This document shows positions 32,164-40,316 of a stretch of DNA of 40,316 nt, in pieces. The notes beneath the pieces are model-generated. The model saw nothing but the letters and a program-made list of their open reading frames with translations. It was not told the origin of the DNA and searched no databases. Position 1 is the first letter of the stretch, and each line of letters begins with the position of its first letter. This DNA is from UBA7867 sp964579205 (GTDB lineage Bacteria > Bacillota > Clostridia > Christensenellales > UBA1242): the NCBI GenBank assembly GCA_964579205.1, contig CAZOFH010000009.1, forward strand, positions 1-40,316, written 5' to 3'. The position numbers and the translations under genes are program-made.

Positions 32164-32433
32164 CTGTGCTAGATGGGGAGCCAGCGGTGCCCTGTAACCT
32201 GCAATCCGCTACAGCAGGGTCGAATAGCCTTTTGAGGTTGTGCCGTGCATAGTATTCATACCTTTTGATGCGTGATGAACGTTGAGGTCTTGTGCAATTT
32301 CGCCCCACGAACCATGTCAGGTGCGGGAGCAAGCAGCATTAAGTGGTGCGCGAGATGTGCCATAAGGTAGCCTCGCGGGAGCGTTTCATTAGGCTGTGGT
32401 GCTATGTATTGCCTATCGAAACTGGTCGCACAG
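32164..32433 (+). ncRNA. ffs: Signal recognition particle RNA, large type with Alu domain
   Basis: This is the RNA scaffold of the signal recognition particle, which targets membrane and secreted proteins. CTGTGC (32164-32169) pairs with GCACAG (32428-32433) to close the molecule, and a T-run follows. The apical S domain is seen as TGTCAGGTGCGGGAGCAAGCAGCATTAAGT-type sequence near 32314-32345, the invariant Ffh-binding site. The 5' part (GGGGAGCCAGCGGTGCCCTGTAACC) has the two-loop Alu-domain pattern. The length of about 270 bases is as in Bacillota such as Bacillus subtilis. Confidence 0.95.
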
Positions 32434-32456
32434 TTTTTTTATTTTTTTTTGATGAC

Positions 32457-32486
32457 AAAAACAGAGCCTAATATTGGCTCTGTTTT
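32457..32486. terminator. Bidirectional terminator between SRP RNA and hinT
   Basis: ACAGAGCC (32461-32468) and GGCTCTGT (32475-32482) form a perfect 8-base-pair stem with a 6-base loop. A-runs and T-runs flank both sides. It ends hinT on the minus strand and backs up the SRP RNA T-run on the plus strand. Confidence 0.85.
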
Positions 32487-32831
32487 TTATTCGCCCAAGT
32501 CCTGCCCTGATAAGATATGAATGTGTAGATGCATCACCTCTTGGTGAGCGTCGTTACCCTCACTACCCTTTTGGTTGACTACCAGCCTAAACCCATTCTC
32601 GAGATTGAGCACGCCCTCTAACTGCCCAATCTTGAGCATCAATTTGCCCAAAAGCGCCGCCTGCTGCTCATTCATCTCGCGCAAGGTCGCAAAATGCTCT
32701 TTTGCGATAGCCAAATAGTGCTGACTTGCCTTTGGATTGATATTATCAAAAATCAAAAAGTCCTCATCTTCGTACAACTTTTTGCTAGGGATCGAGCCCT
32801 CAATTATCTTACAAAAAACGCAATCTTGCAT
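32487..32831 (-). CDS. hinT: HIT-family nucleotide-binding protein (HinT-like)
   Basis: The 114-residue protein is a histidine-triad hydrolase acting on nucleoside phosphoramidates such as lysyl-AMP adducts. It has the N-terminal CVFCKIIEGSIPSKKLYED and the histidine triad H101-x-H103-x-H105 in MHLHIHIL near the C-terminus. The start is the ATG 32829-32831, because GGAGG lies 5 bases before it. It is 11 bases downstream of mtaB, in an operon with mtaB and rsmE, and a terminator follows. Confidence 0.93.
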   Translation of the reverse strand: MQDCVFCKIIEGSIPSKKLYEDEDFLIFDNINPKASQHYLAIAKEHFATLREMNEQQAALLGKLMLKIGQLEGVLNLENGFRLVVNQKGSEGNDAHQEVMHLHIHILSGQDLGE

Positions 32832-32842
32832 AATTACCTCCA

Positions 32843-34132
32843 TTATTCATCTTCACAAACTTTGACAAATTCGCCCTTGACACCGTCCAAATACGGCTTT
32901 TCTAGTCTCGCCAGCACCACAGTATTCGGTTCAGCGACACCACTCGAAAGGTACACTTTTGTAAAGTTTTTGGCATGACCTACTAGATAGCCGTCCTTTT
33001 CTTGCTCGATTAGCACTTCATAAATCATCCCGTACTCTTTCTCCAAAAAGTCGCGTTTGAGAGTGTCTCTCAATTTGGTGAGCGCTGCGACTCTAGCCTT
33101 GACAGTCTCGCCATCCACCTCTTTCATACCGCTAGCCACCGTACCCTCGCGCCTAGAATAAGGGAAAATGTGCATATCTGCAAAACCGATTGAGGCGATA
33201 TTGCGCATAGTCTCGGCAAAATCCTCATCCGCCTCCTCTGGGAACCCAACGATAATATCGGTAGTGATAGCGCACCTTGGGTAAGCCTCACGCAGCATAT
33301 TCACTTTCTTTTTGAATTCGTCCACAGTGTATTTTCTGTTCATCTTTTTGAGAGTATTGTCACACGCCGACTGCATACTCAAGTGAAAATGGTCACAAAA
33401 ATTCGGCATAGCAGTCATTACCTTGATAAGGTCGGGAGTGATGACGTTCATCTCAAAAGAACTGAGCCTAATACGCGCAGGGATAGTAGACAGCGAACTC
33501 AGCAAGTCGCACAAATCCATCTCAATATCCTTGCCCCAATCGCTGAGGTTGATACCAGTCAGCACAATCTCGTGATGAGTCTTTGCTAACTTAAACACCT
33601 CGACTACAATACTCTCTAGATCTCTGCTACGACTACGCCCGCGAATATATGGGATCAGGCAATAACTACAAAAATTATTGCATCCATCCTGCACCTTGAC
33701 ATATGCGCGAGTGCGTTTTGTCTCGGTATCATTGCTCGCCACATTCTCCTCAAAGTCCTCATAATCGCACGCAGGGTCGACGACATAATTGCCCTTAGCC
33801 TCTGCCTCAATTAGATCAGGCAGCCACACTTTACCCGCAGTACCTACCACCACCTCGACATTCGGCTTGTCAAGAAAATGATTTGCATTATTCTGACTAG
33901 CACAACCGCACACAAAAATCTTTGCCTCAGGGGCGATTTTTTGGATTTTGGCGATCATCTGCCTAGACTTTCTCTCCGCCTCATTTGTCACCGCGCAAGT
34001 GCTCAGTACAAAACAATCCGCAGGCTCTACCGAAGTAACCACCTCGTGGCCGCGGCTCCGTAACGTGCGAGCGATTTCATCCGCCTCATATTGATTTACC
34101 TTGCATCCCAAGGTCAAAAATGCTATTTTCAT
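32843..34132 (-). CDS. mtaB: tRNA t6A37 methylthiotransferase
   Basis: MtaB adds a methylthio group to N6-threonylcarbamoyladenosine at position 37 of tRNAs that read A-starting codons, using two iron-sulfur clusters. The 429-residue protein has the N-terminal UPF0004 domain with TLGCKVNQYE, STCAVTNEAERKSRQ and VCGCASQ. It has the radical SAM motif as QDGCNNFCSYCLIPYIRGRSRSR (CxxxCxxC) and a C-terminal TRAM domain. The start is the ATG 34130-34132, overlapping the rsmE stop as ATGA. Confidence 0.94.
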   Translation of the reverse strand: MKIAFLTLGCKVNQYEADEIARTLRSRGHEVVTSVEPADCFVLSTCAVTNEAERKSRQMIAKIQKIAPEAKIFVCGCASQNNANHFLDKPNVEVVVGTAGKVWLPDLIEAEAKGNYVVDPACDYEDFEENVASNDTETKRTRAYVKVQDGCNNFCSYCLIPYIRGRSRSRDLESIVVEVFKLAKTHHEIVLTGINLSDWGKDIEMDLCDLLSSLSTIPARIRLSSFEMNVITPDLIKVMTAMPNFCDHFHLSMQSACDNTLKKMNRKYTVDEFKKKVNMLREAYPRCAITTDIIVGFPEEADEDFAETMRNIASIGFADMHIFPYSRREGTVASGMKEVDGETVKARVAALTKLRDTLKRDFLEKEYGMIYEVLIEQEKDGYLVGHAKNFTKVYLSSGVAEPNTVVLARLEKPYLDGVKGEFVKVCEDE

Positions 34133-34863
34133 TTTACTTTCTCCCATAATCCTAACTCATAATTTACCGCGCTCAATAGCGCGACAGAAGCCGTCTCCGC
34201 ACGCAAAATCGTGCTGCCCAAACTGATGACACGCGCCCCTTTTTGCTTGAGCGCCTCGACCTCGGCTGTACTGAATCCGCCCTCGCTACCTACTATTAGT
34301 GCAATCGGCTGATTGCGATCTAGTTTTTTGATAATATCTCTCGCTTCCTGCGTCGCCCCCTCGTACGCCAGCACAACCTGAGGAAAGGTGGCGATTTTGT
34401 CACAAACCTCAGCAAACTTTAACGTCTCGGCAACATCGGGCACAGTAGCGCGCCCTGATTGTTTTGCTGCGCTCGTACACACGCGTTTTAGCCTGTCACC
34501 CTTGTTACCCCTGTCCTTGACCGTGCAGTACTCACTCTCGAATGGCACTATACTCTCCACTCCAAGTTCGGTAGCCTTTTGCACTGCCCAATCCATCCTA
34601 TCCGCCATAATGAGCGCCATAAACAAGGTCACCTGACTCCGCCTCGGCACAAATCGGCTAGATTTTATCTCGGCTATCGACTGAGATTTGCCTACAGACA
34701 CCAACTCGCAGCGATGCACAAAGCCGTCATTCTGCATAATCTCTACCTGCTCACCGACATTCAGTCTCATCACGACTGCCAAATGCTTATTCTCCTCGCC
34801 AGTGATGACGAATTGGTCATCTCGCAAACTATCTTTATCGACAAAAAAACTCGGCAAACTCAT
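34129..34863 (-). CDS. rsmE: 16S rRNA m3U1498 methyltransferase
   Basis: RsmE methylates U1498 at the 16S decoding site. The 244-residue protein has an N-terminal PUA-like domain (MSLPSFFVDKD, EENKHLAVVMRLNVGE) and a SPOUT catalytic domain. The motifs are MDWAVQKATELGVESIVPFESEYC, ALIVGSEGGFSTAEVEAL and SLGSTILRAETASVALLSAV. AAGGAG precedes the ATG. It is the first gene of rsmE-mtaB-hinT and often lies beside dnaJ in Bacillota, as here. Confidence 0.96.
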   Translation of the reverse strand: MSLPSFFVDKDSLRDDQFVITGEENKHLAVVMRLNVGEQVEIMQNDGFVHRCELVSVGKSQSIAEIKSSRFVPRRSQVTLFMALIMADRMDWAVQKATELGVESIVPFESEYCTVKDRGNKGDRLKRVCTSAAKQSGRATVPDVAETLKFAEVCDKIATFPQVVLAYEGATQEARDIIKKLDRNQPIALIVGSEGGFSTAEVEALKQKGARVISLGSTILRAETASVALLSAVNYELGLWEKVK

Positions 34864-34900
34864 TTTTTCTCCTTATGCCGCAAATGCGACATTTTGTCAA

Positions 34901-34929
34901 ATTATACCACACTACCGCCCCAAAATCAA
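34901..34929 (-). promoter_or_regulatory. SigA-type promoter of rsmE-mtaB-hinT
   Basis: TTGATT (34924-34929) and TATAAT (34901-34906) are 17 bases apart on the minus strand. Confidence 0.75.
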
Positions 34930-34983
34930 GATTATTTGCACACTTGGCACAAATAAAATTTGTTTTTGCCACCCGAAAACAAA

Positions 34984-35018
34984 AGGAAAAGGCGCACCGA
35001 GTCATCAATGCGTCTTTT
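34984..35018 (-). terminator. Terminator of the dnaK operon
   Basis: AGACGCA (35009-35015) pairs with TGCGCCT (34990-34996) with one mismatch, then TTTTCC on the minus strand, about 35 bases past the dnaJ stop. A second hairpin (ACAACC/GGTTGT) lies at the dnaJ stop itself. Confidence 0.55.
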
Positions 35019-35049
35019 CGTCATTATTCGGTAATCCACACAACCCGTA

Positions 35050-36186
35050 TTATAGGTTGTTGACCTTTTTGTTGTACTCATTAAACTTGTCGAATTTGTC
35101 CAACGGGAATTGCTCTGACAGCATCTGGTTGATTGCCTTTTTGTTTTTGCCAAGTTTTGGCAATTCCACCTTGACAGTCACCAGCATATCGCCGAAAGTG
35201 TTTTTGTTGAGTTGTTTTACACCCTTGCCGCGCAATTTTAGCACGGTACCACTCTGAGTGTTTTCTGGAATATTGAGTTCCAACTTGCCATCCACACTAG
35301 GGATGAGCACCTTGCCCCCTGTCATCGCCATAGTAAATGGGATAGGTACATCGAGCAAAATGTCAAAACCGTCACGCTGTAATAGCGGATGTGCCGCCAC
35401 GCTCACCACAATTTCCAAGTCCCCGCTAGGACCACCTCTCGCCCCTGCATCACCATAGCCACGCACTGTCATCACTTGGTTGTCATCGATACCTGCTGGA
35501 ATAGTGAGGCTCAGAGTATAAGGACCGCGTTTTACACCCTTTCCGTTACAACAAGCACACTTTTCCTTTATCACTCTACCAGTCCCGTTACAACACTTGC
35601 AAGGGCCGCTCTGAGTGATACGACCGAAAATCGTATCTTGATTATATCTTACATACCCGCTACCACCACATTCAGAACATGTGGAATATTCCGTGCCGTT
35701 TTTGGCACCAGTGCCGTGACACTCGCTACACTCCTCGGTACGAGTGTAGGTAATATCTTTTTTTACACCTTTGATAGCCTCGCTAAAAGTCAAGTTTATC
35801 TTGGTCGTAATATTGTTCCCTGCGACGGGATTAAATCCCATTCCAGATTTTGCCCTAGCGCCGCCGAATCCTCCGCCAAAGATATTGCCGAAGATGTCGC
35901 CCAAGTCAAAATCAAATCCGCCCTGAGCGCCACCTGCGCCACCTCTAAAGAAATCATTCGGATTGGGCCCAGTCGCGCTACCGTATTGGTCATAATTTGC
36001 CTTTTTGGTAGCATCGCTCAGGACTTCATAAGCCTCGTTTACTTCTTTGAATTTGGTAGCCGCCTCAGGATTATCTCTATTCAAATCTGGGTGATATTGC
36101 TTTGCCAAACGCCTGTACGCAGATTTTATCTCTTCTGGACTAGCGTTTTTATCCACCCCTAAAATATCATAATAATTCTGTGCCAA
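35050..36186 (-). CDS. dnaJ: Chaperone DnaJ, TTG start
   Basis: DnaJ delivers unfolded clients to DnaK and stimulates its ATPase. The 378-residue protein has the J domain with HPD (YHPDLNRD), a Gly/Phe-rich linker (GGAGGAQGGFDFDLGD), and four zinc-finger repeats (CSECHGTG, CSECGGSG, CKCCNGTG, CACCNGKG). The C-terminal client-binding domain follows. The start is TTG at 36184-36186, with GGAG 7 bases upstream. The only alternative would lose the J-domain start, so TTG is well supported. It is the last gene of hrcA-grpE-dnaK-dnaJ, 17 bases after dnaK. Confidence 0.97.
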   Translation of the reverse strand: MAQNYYDILGVDKNASPEEIKSAYRRLAKQYHPDLNRDNPEAATKFKEVNEAYEVLSDATKKANYDQYGSATGPNPNDFFRGGAGGAQGGFDFDLGDIFGNIFGGGFGGARAKSGMGFNPVAGNNITTKINLTFSEAIKGVKKDITYTRTEECSECHGTGAKNGTEYSTCSECGGSGYVRYNQDTIFGRITQSGPCKCCNGTGRVIKEKCACCNGKGVKRGPYTLSLTIPAGIDDNQVMTVRGYGDAGARGGPSGDLEIVVSVAAHPLLQRDGFDILLDVPIPFTMAMTGGKVLIPSVDGKLELNIPENTQSGTVLKLRGKGVKQLNKNTFGDMLVTVKVELPKLGKNKKAINQMLSEQFPLDKFDKFNEYNKKVNNL

Positions 36187-36203
36187 TTCTCTGCTCCATT
36201 TTA

Positions 36204-38024
36204 TTATTCAGCAGGTTTTGCATCTGCATCGTGAACCTCTACTTCGGGTTCTTTTTTGTCGTCTTTGCTTTCGTTTTTGTCAGCGCTCGCTGCTTGGTAA
36301 AGTTTTGTGATTACATCTTGGCTAGATTTTGACAATTCGTCGATTGCGTTGTGAATTTTGTCCTTGTCATCAGCCTTGATTTCTTCCTTTGCCTTTTCGA
36401 TAGCGTCGGTCAATTTCTTTTTGTCGTCCTCACTAATCTTGTCACCATTCTCTCTCAGAGCCTTTTCTAGACCTAGGATCATAGAGTCGGCTTGGTTACG
36501 CTCTTCGATAATCTCTCTACGCTCTTTGTCTTCTTTTGCATACTTTTCTGCATTCTTGATAGCCTCGTTGATTTCGTCCTCTTTCATATTAGAACTTGAA
36601 GTAATAGTGATTTGTTGCACTTTACCCGTACCCAAATCTTTTGCGCTAACATTGACGATACCGTTGGCATCGATGTCGAATGTAACCTCGATTTGAGGGA
36701 TGCCTCTAGGTGCTGGTGGAATGTCTGAGAGGTTGAATCTACCCAAAGTCTTGTTGTCCTTGGCAAATTCACGCTCACCTTGCAATACGTGGATGTCTAC
36801 ACTAGACTGGTTGTCTGCGGCGGTAGAGAATACCTGTGACTTTTTTGTAGGAATGGTTGTGTTTCTATCGATAATACGAGTAAACACACCACCCAATGTC
36901 TCAATACCTAGTGACAATGGAGTAACGTCTAGCAGCAATACATCTTTTACATCTCCACCCAATACACCACCTTGGATAGCAGCACCGATTGCCACACACT
37001 CATCAGGGTTGATACCCTTGTAGCCCTCTTTGCCAGCGAAGTTCTTTACAGCCTCGCATACAGCAGGGATACGGGTACTACCACCTACTAGCACGATTTT
37101 GTTAATGTCGTTTTTGCTGAGTTGTGCATCTTTTAGAGCAGCCTCAGTGAGAGTGATAGTCTGCTGCACTAGGTCGCTAGTAATGTCGTCAAATTTTGCA
37201 CGTGTCAATTCGTACTCGAGGTGCTTTGGTCCAGTAGCATCAGCGCTAATGAATGGCAGGCTAATAGTAGTCTTCATAGCGGCAGAAAGGTCGATTTTTG
37301 CCTTTTCAGCAGCCTCTTTTAGACGTTGCACAGCCGTTCTATCAGCAGATAGATCGATGCCGTTTTGAGCCTTGAATTCTTTGACCAAGAGGTCCATAAT
37401 GCGTGCGTCAAAGTCATCACCACCGAGACGGTTGTTACCCTTGGTTGCGATTACTTCGAATACACCGTCGCCAATCTCTAGGATTGATACGTCGAATGTA
37501 CCACCACCTAGGTCAAATACCAGCAATTTTTGATTTGCGTTCTCGCCTTTGTCGAGACCATATGCTAGCGCTGCTGCAGTAGGCTCGTTGATAATACGCA
37601 ATACCTCTAGCCCTGCGATTTTACCAGCATCCTTGGTCGCTTGACGCTGACTGTCGGTAAAGTATGCAGGCACGGTGATGACAGCCTGTGTCACCTTTTG
37701 CCCCAAATAACTCTCTGCATCATTCTTTAGTTTGGTGAGAATCATCGCACTAATCTCTTGCGGAGTGTACGACTTGTCCTCGATAGTTACCTTGTAATCA
37801 GTACCCATTTCCCTCTTGATACTAGCGACAGTGTGCTCAGGGTTGGCTACTGCTTGACGCTTTGCTACCTGACCTACTAGCCTCTCGCCGTCCTTTGTAA
37901 ATGCTACCACACTAGGGGTAGTACGCGAGCCTTCTGCGTTAGGGATAACGACAGCCTCGCCACCTTCCATTACAGCCACACAAGAGTTGGTTGTACCCAA
38001 ATCAATACCTATAATTTTTGACAT
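36204..38024 (-). CDS. dnaK: Chaperone DnaK (Hsp70)
   Basis: DnaK is the central ATP-driven Hsp70 chaperone. The 606-residue protein has the ATPase domain signatures IGIDLGTTNSCVAVMEGG, LVFDLGGGTFDVSILEIG and IVLVGGSTRIPAVCEAV. The substrate-binding domain (LLLDVTPLSLGIETLGG) and the helical lid follow. The C-terminus is acidic but does not end in the usual EEV-like motif; it ends DADAKPAE. AAGGAG precedes the ATG. It lies between grpE and dnaJ. Confidence 0.99.
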   Translation of the reverse strand: MSKIIGIDLGTTNSCVAVMEGGEAVVIPNAEGSRTTPSVVAFTKDGERLVGQVAKRQAVANPEHTVASIKREMGTDYKVTIEDKSYTPQEISAMILTKLKNDAESYLGQKVTQAVITVPAYFTDSQRQATKDAGKIAGLEVLRIINEPTAAALAYGLDKGENANQKLLVFDLGGGTFDVSILEIGDGVFEVIATKGNNRLGGDDFDARIMDLLVKEFKAQNGIDLSADRTAVQRLKEAAEKAKIDLSAAMKTTISLPFISADATGPKHLEYELTRAKFDDITSDLVQQTITLTEAALKDAQLSKNDINKIVLVGGSTRIPAVCEAVKNFAGKEGYKGINPDECVAIGAAIQGGVLGGDVKDVLLLDVTPLSLGIETLGGVFTRIIDRNTTIPTKKSQVFSTAADNQSSVDIHVLQGEREFAKDNKTLGRFNLSDIPPAPRGIPQIEVTFDIDANGIVNVSAKDLGTGKVQQITITSSSNMKEDEINEAIKNAEKYAKEDKERREIIEERNQADSMILGLEKALRENGDKISEDDKKKLTDAIEKAKEEIKADDKDKIHNAIDELSKSSQDVITKLYQAASADKNESKDDKKEPEVEVHDADAKPAE

Positions 38025-38084
38025 AATAATAATCTCCTTGTATTCTATTTAATATATAAAGTCTGATCGCTCAAACATTATTTT

Positions 38085-38663
38085 TTATTTTGCTATTTTG
38101 ACAGTCGCAAACCGCACTACCCCGCTAGGGCTGGTGTAGCCTGCGTTGTATTCCTCCAAAATCTGCCCGCTTTCTACCCCTTCTACCTCTTCGGCAAATA
38201 CCGCATTGTGTAGGTTTGGGTCAAATTGCGCACCTACCGACTGGATAGGCTCAATCTCGAGCGTAGCCAAACTGCTGATGAGTTCGCGCTCTACCATTTT
38301 TAGCCCAGCCAAAGTGTCCTCATCTGTGATTTGCCGCTCAGCAGCCTTGACCGCGTCAAATGCAGGTAATAGCGCTTTGACCGCGTCAAACACGCCCTTC
38401 TGCCTAGATTCGGCTGAAATGTTTGCATTACGCTTGCGATAGTTGTCAAAATCCGCCTGTAATTGCTGCAGTAAACCAGTCAGCTGAGATACTTTCTCAC
38501 GCGTCGCCTCGATTTCGTCATTTAGATTGCTAATCGTCTCGTCGCGCTCGTCCGACTGCACCGAGTCTACCTCAGCACAGTCAGAGTCTATACCCCCCTC
38601 GTCTGCTAGCACTTCTTCTGCTACGTATTCCACCGACGGCTCATCATGATGCTTATTCTTCAT
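38085..38663 (-). CDS. grpE: Nucleotide exchange factor GrpE
   Basis: GrpE releases ADP from DnaK. The start is the ATG 38661-38663, 9 bases after AAGGAG; another ATG three codons upstream abuts the site and is less likely. The 192-residue protein has an acidic N-terminus, a long coiled coil (about 50-90), DFDNYRKRN, and the C-terminal beta domain (GAQFDPNLHNAVFA, YNAGYTSPSGVVRFATVKIA). It overlaps the hrcA end by 11 bases. Confidence 0.97.
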   Translation of the reverse strand: MKNKHHDEPSVEYVAEEVLADEGGIDSDCAEVDSVQSDERDETISNLNDEIEATREKVSQLTGLLQQLQADFDNYRKRNANISAESRQKGVFDAVKALLPAFDAVKAAERQITDEDTLAGLKMVERELISSLATLEIEPIQSVGAQFDPNLHNAVFAEEVEGVESGQILEEYNAGYTSPSGVVRFATVKIAK

Positions 38664-39729
38664 CAAAATCATCTCCTTTTTGCGTGCTATCTAATTTTTT
38701 GAGATTCTCAAACTCGCCGACCACAAATTTTAGTGCGCTGGCGATTCTTTGATAATCCATTCGCTGCGGACCTATTATACCAATGCTAGCGATACTCTCG
38801 CCGTCGACTAGATAGTCAGCCTTGGCAATGGCACATTCCTGTAGTTCTGCTACTGAGATTTCGGCACCGATTTTGAATGCCACATCTTCTTCGCTCGCAA
38901 AATCATCGAATAATTGCCCGATTTCCACAGGATTGGTCAGCACATCGATTACCTTTTTGGCTTTGTCCAAATCGTGATACTCTGGGCTATTGAGTAGTTT
39001 TAGTTCTCCGTGCGCCGCAACCCCCGATTTTTGCTTCAGCGTCTCACCGAATTCCCTCAGAGACTCGATGAGTTTGTCAAAAATCCCCTTGAATTCTAGC
39101 AAATCTTGCCTCATCTGCACTCTATAGCTCTCGATATTTTTGATCATATCGGCTACAGTTTTGTCCTTAAAGGTACTAGTCAAAAAGTTGCTCGCGTCCA
39201 CATAGGTCTGCGCAGGGATATCCGACTTGGTCGGCATAAAATTGTTGATAATTCCACTGTTGGTCTCTATCAGTACCAGCGCTTGCCCTGTGAGTAGAGA
39301 TATGATCTTGACATTCTTTATCTGCAATTTGTCAAAACCTTTGAGCATCACTACCGCAGGATAATTGGTCGCCTTGCTCACCACATCCGCGATTTCGTTG
39401 ACCACATCGCCTAGATATATGGCGCGATTCTCAAAAATCCCGTGAATGTCATCTAGTACCGTCGGCTCTAGCGGCACATCACACATTATCTCGTTGACAT
39501 AATAGCGATACCCTTTGGCAGTCGGCACTCGCCCACTCGAGGTGTGGAGTTGCTTTAGATACCCCATCGCCTCCAACGCGTTCAATTCGTTGCGCAGCGT
39601 CGCCGTAGACAAATCCGCAAAACATACCGAGCGCACATTGCTGCTGGTAATTGGACTCGCCGATTGGATATAACTCTCTACCGCGTTGATCAAAATTTCT
39701 CTCTTTCTCTGGCTCAAATCATCACGCAA
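38653..39729 (-). CDS. hrcA: Heat-inducible transcription repressor HrcA, TTG start
   Basis: HrcA represses class I heat-shock genes by binding CIRCE and is kept folded by GroE. The 358-residue protein starts best at TTG 39727-39729, 7 bases after AGGGGG, giving RDDLSQRKREILINAVESYIQSASPITS. The N-terminal winged helix has ATLRNELNALEAMGYLKQLHTSSGRVPTAKGYRYYV. The middle and C-terminal GAF-like domain ends IIGPQRMDYQRIASALKFV. It is the first gene of the operon, about 390 bases downstream of the CIRCE element. Confidence 0.95.
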   Translation of the reverse strand: MRDDLSQRKREILINAVESYIQSASPITSSNVRSVCFADLSTATLRNELNALEAMGYLKQLHTSSGRVPTAKGYRYYVNEIMCDVPLEPTVLDDIHGIFENRAIYLGDVVNEIADVVSKATNYPAVVMLKGFDKLQIKNVKIISLLTGQALVLIETNSGIINNFMPTKSDIPAQTYVDASNFLTSTFKDKTVADMIKNIESYRVQMRQDLLEFKGIFDKLIESLREFGETLKQKSGVAAHGELKLLNSPEYHDLDKAKKVIDVLTNPVEIGQLFDDFASEEDVAFKIGAEISVAELQECAIAKADYLVDGESIASIGIIGPQRMDYQRIASALKFVVGEFENLKKLDSTQKGDDFDEE

Positions 39730-40116
39730 TCCGCTACCCCCTACCTGTTTTTTCTCGCAAATTATTTTACACGCAATTTGCAATTACCTCAGTCAAAAGA
39801 TTTTTGGGTCACAATATCTATCCGTCCGACTCTCATATTTGCTGTCGCAAAAACCAGTGATTTTTGGTTATAAGCACGATTTCTTATTTAGCAATATTCT
39901 TATCACTGATTTTCAGATACTATATCAGAATCGCTGTCGAGTCTATCTTGACACCTCACCTCATACCCAAATTACTGCTCGCTTTTGCCAAATCATTCAT
40001 AATTTCATTTGTGTTCGGTAATAAGAATGAACTGCAAAACTTTGTCGAGAATTTTTTTCAGGAGAATTTTTGGGTCTTGGTCAGTATCAGCATTTAGCAC
40101 TTGATGGTCAATATTG
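39730..40116 (-). other. Long untranslated leader of the hrcA operon
   Basis: I see no gene in this stretch of about 390 bases. The open frames on either strand are short, lack ribosome sites and have no recognisable product. It is AT-rich. One weak terminator-like hairpin, AACCA/TGGTT then TTTTG, lies on the minus strand near 39850-39870, and a TAAAAT near 39768 could be a second -10 box. Confidence 0.5.
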
Positions 40117-40143
40117 TTAGCGCTCTCACTCATTGACTGCTAA
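40117..40143 (-). promoter_or_regulatory. CIRCE operator, degenerate
   Basis: The plus strand reads TTAGCGCTC (40117-40125), nine bases, then GACTGCTAA (40135-40143). It differs from the consensus TTAGCACTC-N9-GAGTGCTAA at one base in each arm. It lies at the predicted transcription start of hrcA, as expected for HrcA self-repression. An extra half-site TTAGCACTT lies at 40094-40102. Confidence 0.85.
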
Positions 40144-40144
40144 A

Positions 40145-40173
40145 ATTCTATCACTATTATATGCGACTGTCAA
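40145..40173 (-). promoter_or_regulatory. SigA-type promoter of hrcA-grpE-dnaK-dnaJ
   Basis: TTGACA (40168-40173) and TAGAAT (40145-40150) are 17 bases apart on the minus strand, directly before the CIRCE element. Confidence 0.85.
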
Positions 40174-40268
40174 GCATTTAAACCAACTTTTTTTAATTTT
40201 TTTTAATTTTTCTTGTAACTTGACTTTTCAGTTTCCTCTGAGACTGGAGAACAGTTTTTTGGCTATCG

Positions 40269-40310
40269 CTCACAGATTCCACGGCAGGCTATGCCTGCCT
40301 CTGAATGACA
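40269..40310 (-). repeat. Dispersed palindromic repeat, copy D
   Basis: On the minus strand it has TGTCATTCAGA, then the perfect hairpin GGCAGGC-ATA-GCCTGCC, then GTGGAATCTGTGAG. The conserved arms are identical to copy C, 35 kb away. The 95 bases between it and the hrcA promoter (40174-40268) show only AT-rich sequence. Confidence 0.85.
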
Positions 40311-40316
40311 AGCCGA

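Noticed and set aside
36358..37368. Plus-strand open frames opposite dnaK, and similar frames opposite ileS and thrS
   Set aside because: They are shadows of strongly conserved genes on the other strand.
39686..40097. Plus-strand open frames opposite the hrcA leader
   Set aside because: No ribosome site, AT-driven hydrophobic composition, and they conflict with the mapped CIRCE/promoter arrangement.
1..40316. Prophage or insertion-sequence transposase genes
   Set aside because: No integrase, transposase or phage structural gene was seen in any frame.

Overview
The window looks like a chromosomal piece of a spore-forming member of the Bacillota, most likely an anaerobic gut-type Clostridia. 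The evidence is a complete spoIIGA-sigE-sigG-ylmC sporulation block, a ytxC homologue beside thrS, a T-box on thrS, an L20-type leader on infC, HrcA/CIRCE heat-shock control, the large SRP RNA with an Alu domain, two rubrerythrins (oxidative-stress proteins of anaerobes) and strong AGGAGG ribosome binding sites with consensus TTGACA/TATAAT promoters. I cannot assign a genus. Domain and family calls are from memory of the families; no searches were run.

Layout. 1-5840 is accessory: the start of a membrane-anchored protein running off the left edge, a 1482-residue surface protein with InlB-type repeats and nested LamG-like domains, and an 800-base non-coding island packed with hairpins, including dispersed palindromic repeats and an 85-base cloverleaf-shaped element. 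5839-7309 holds a rubrerythrin and a divergent mscL with an unusual charged insert. 7356-10149 is the sporulation sigma block. 10258-14123 holds a small membrane protein, pgsA and a three-gene NitT/TauT-type ABC importer. 14181-18091 holds radC and the translation operon infC-rpmI-rplT followed by a SPOUT rRNA methylase and yebC. 18118-23120 holds thrS (T-box), ytxC, a second rubrerythrin with an operator-like palindrome, and rarA. 23163-25300 holds an unknown anchored protein and rnpB. 25357-32003 is one apparent operon: a HEPN-like/CBS protein, ileS, a pseudouridine-synthase-like protein without its catalytic residue, and two unknown extracytoplasmic proteins. 32128-34929 holds the SRP RNA (plus strand) facing rsmE-mtaB-hinT. 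34984-40173 is the hrcA-grpE-dnaK-dnaJ operon with a degenerate CIRCE element and an approximately 400-base leader. Another copy of the dispersed palindromic repeat lies at the right edge.

The core is housekeeping (translation, chaperones, sporulation). The parts that ordinary annotation explains least are the hairpin island with its repeat family (5174-5773), the nested LamG/InlB surface protein, and the ileS operon, in which a HEPN-like/CBS fusion and a degenerate pseudouridine synthase bracket a tRNA synthetase.
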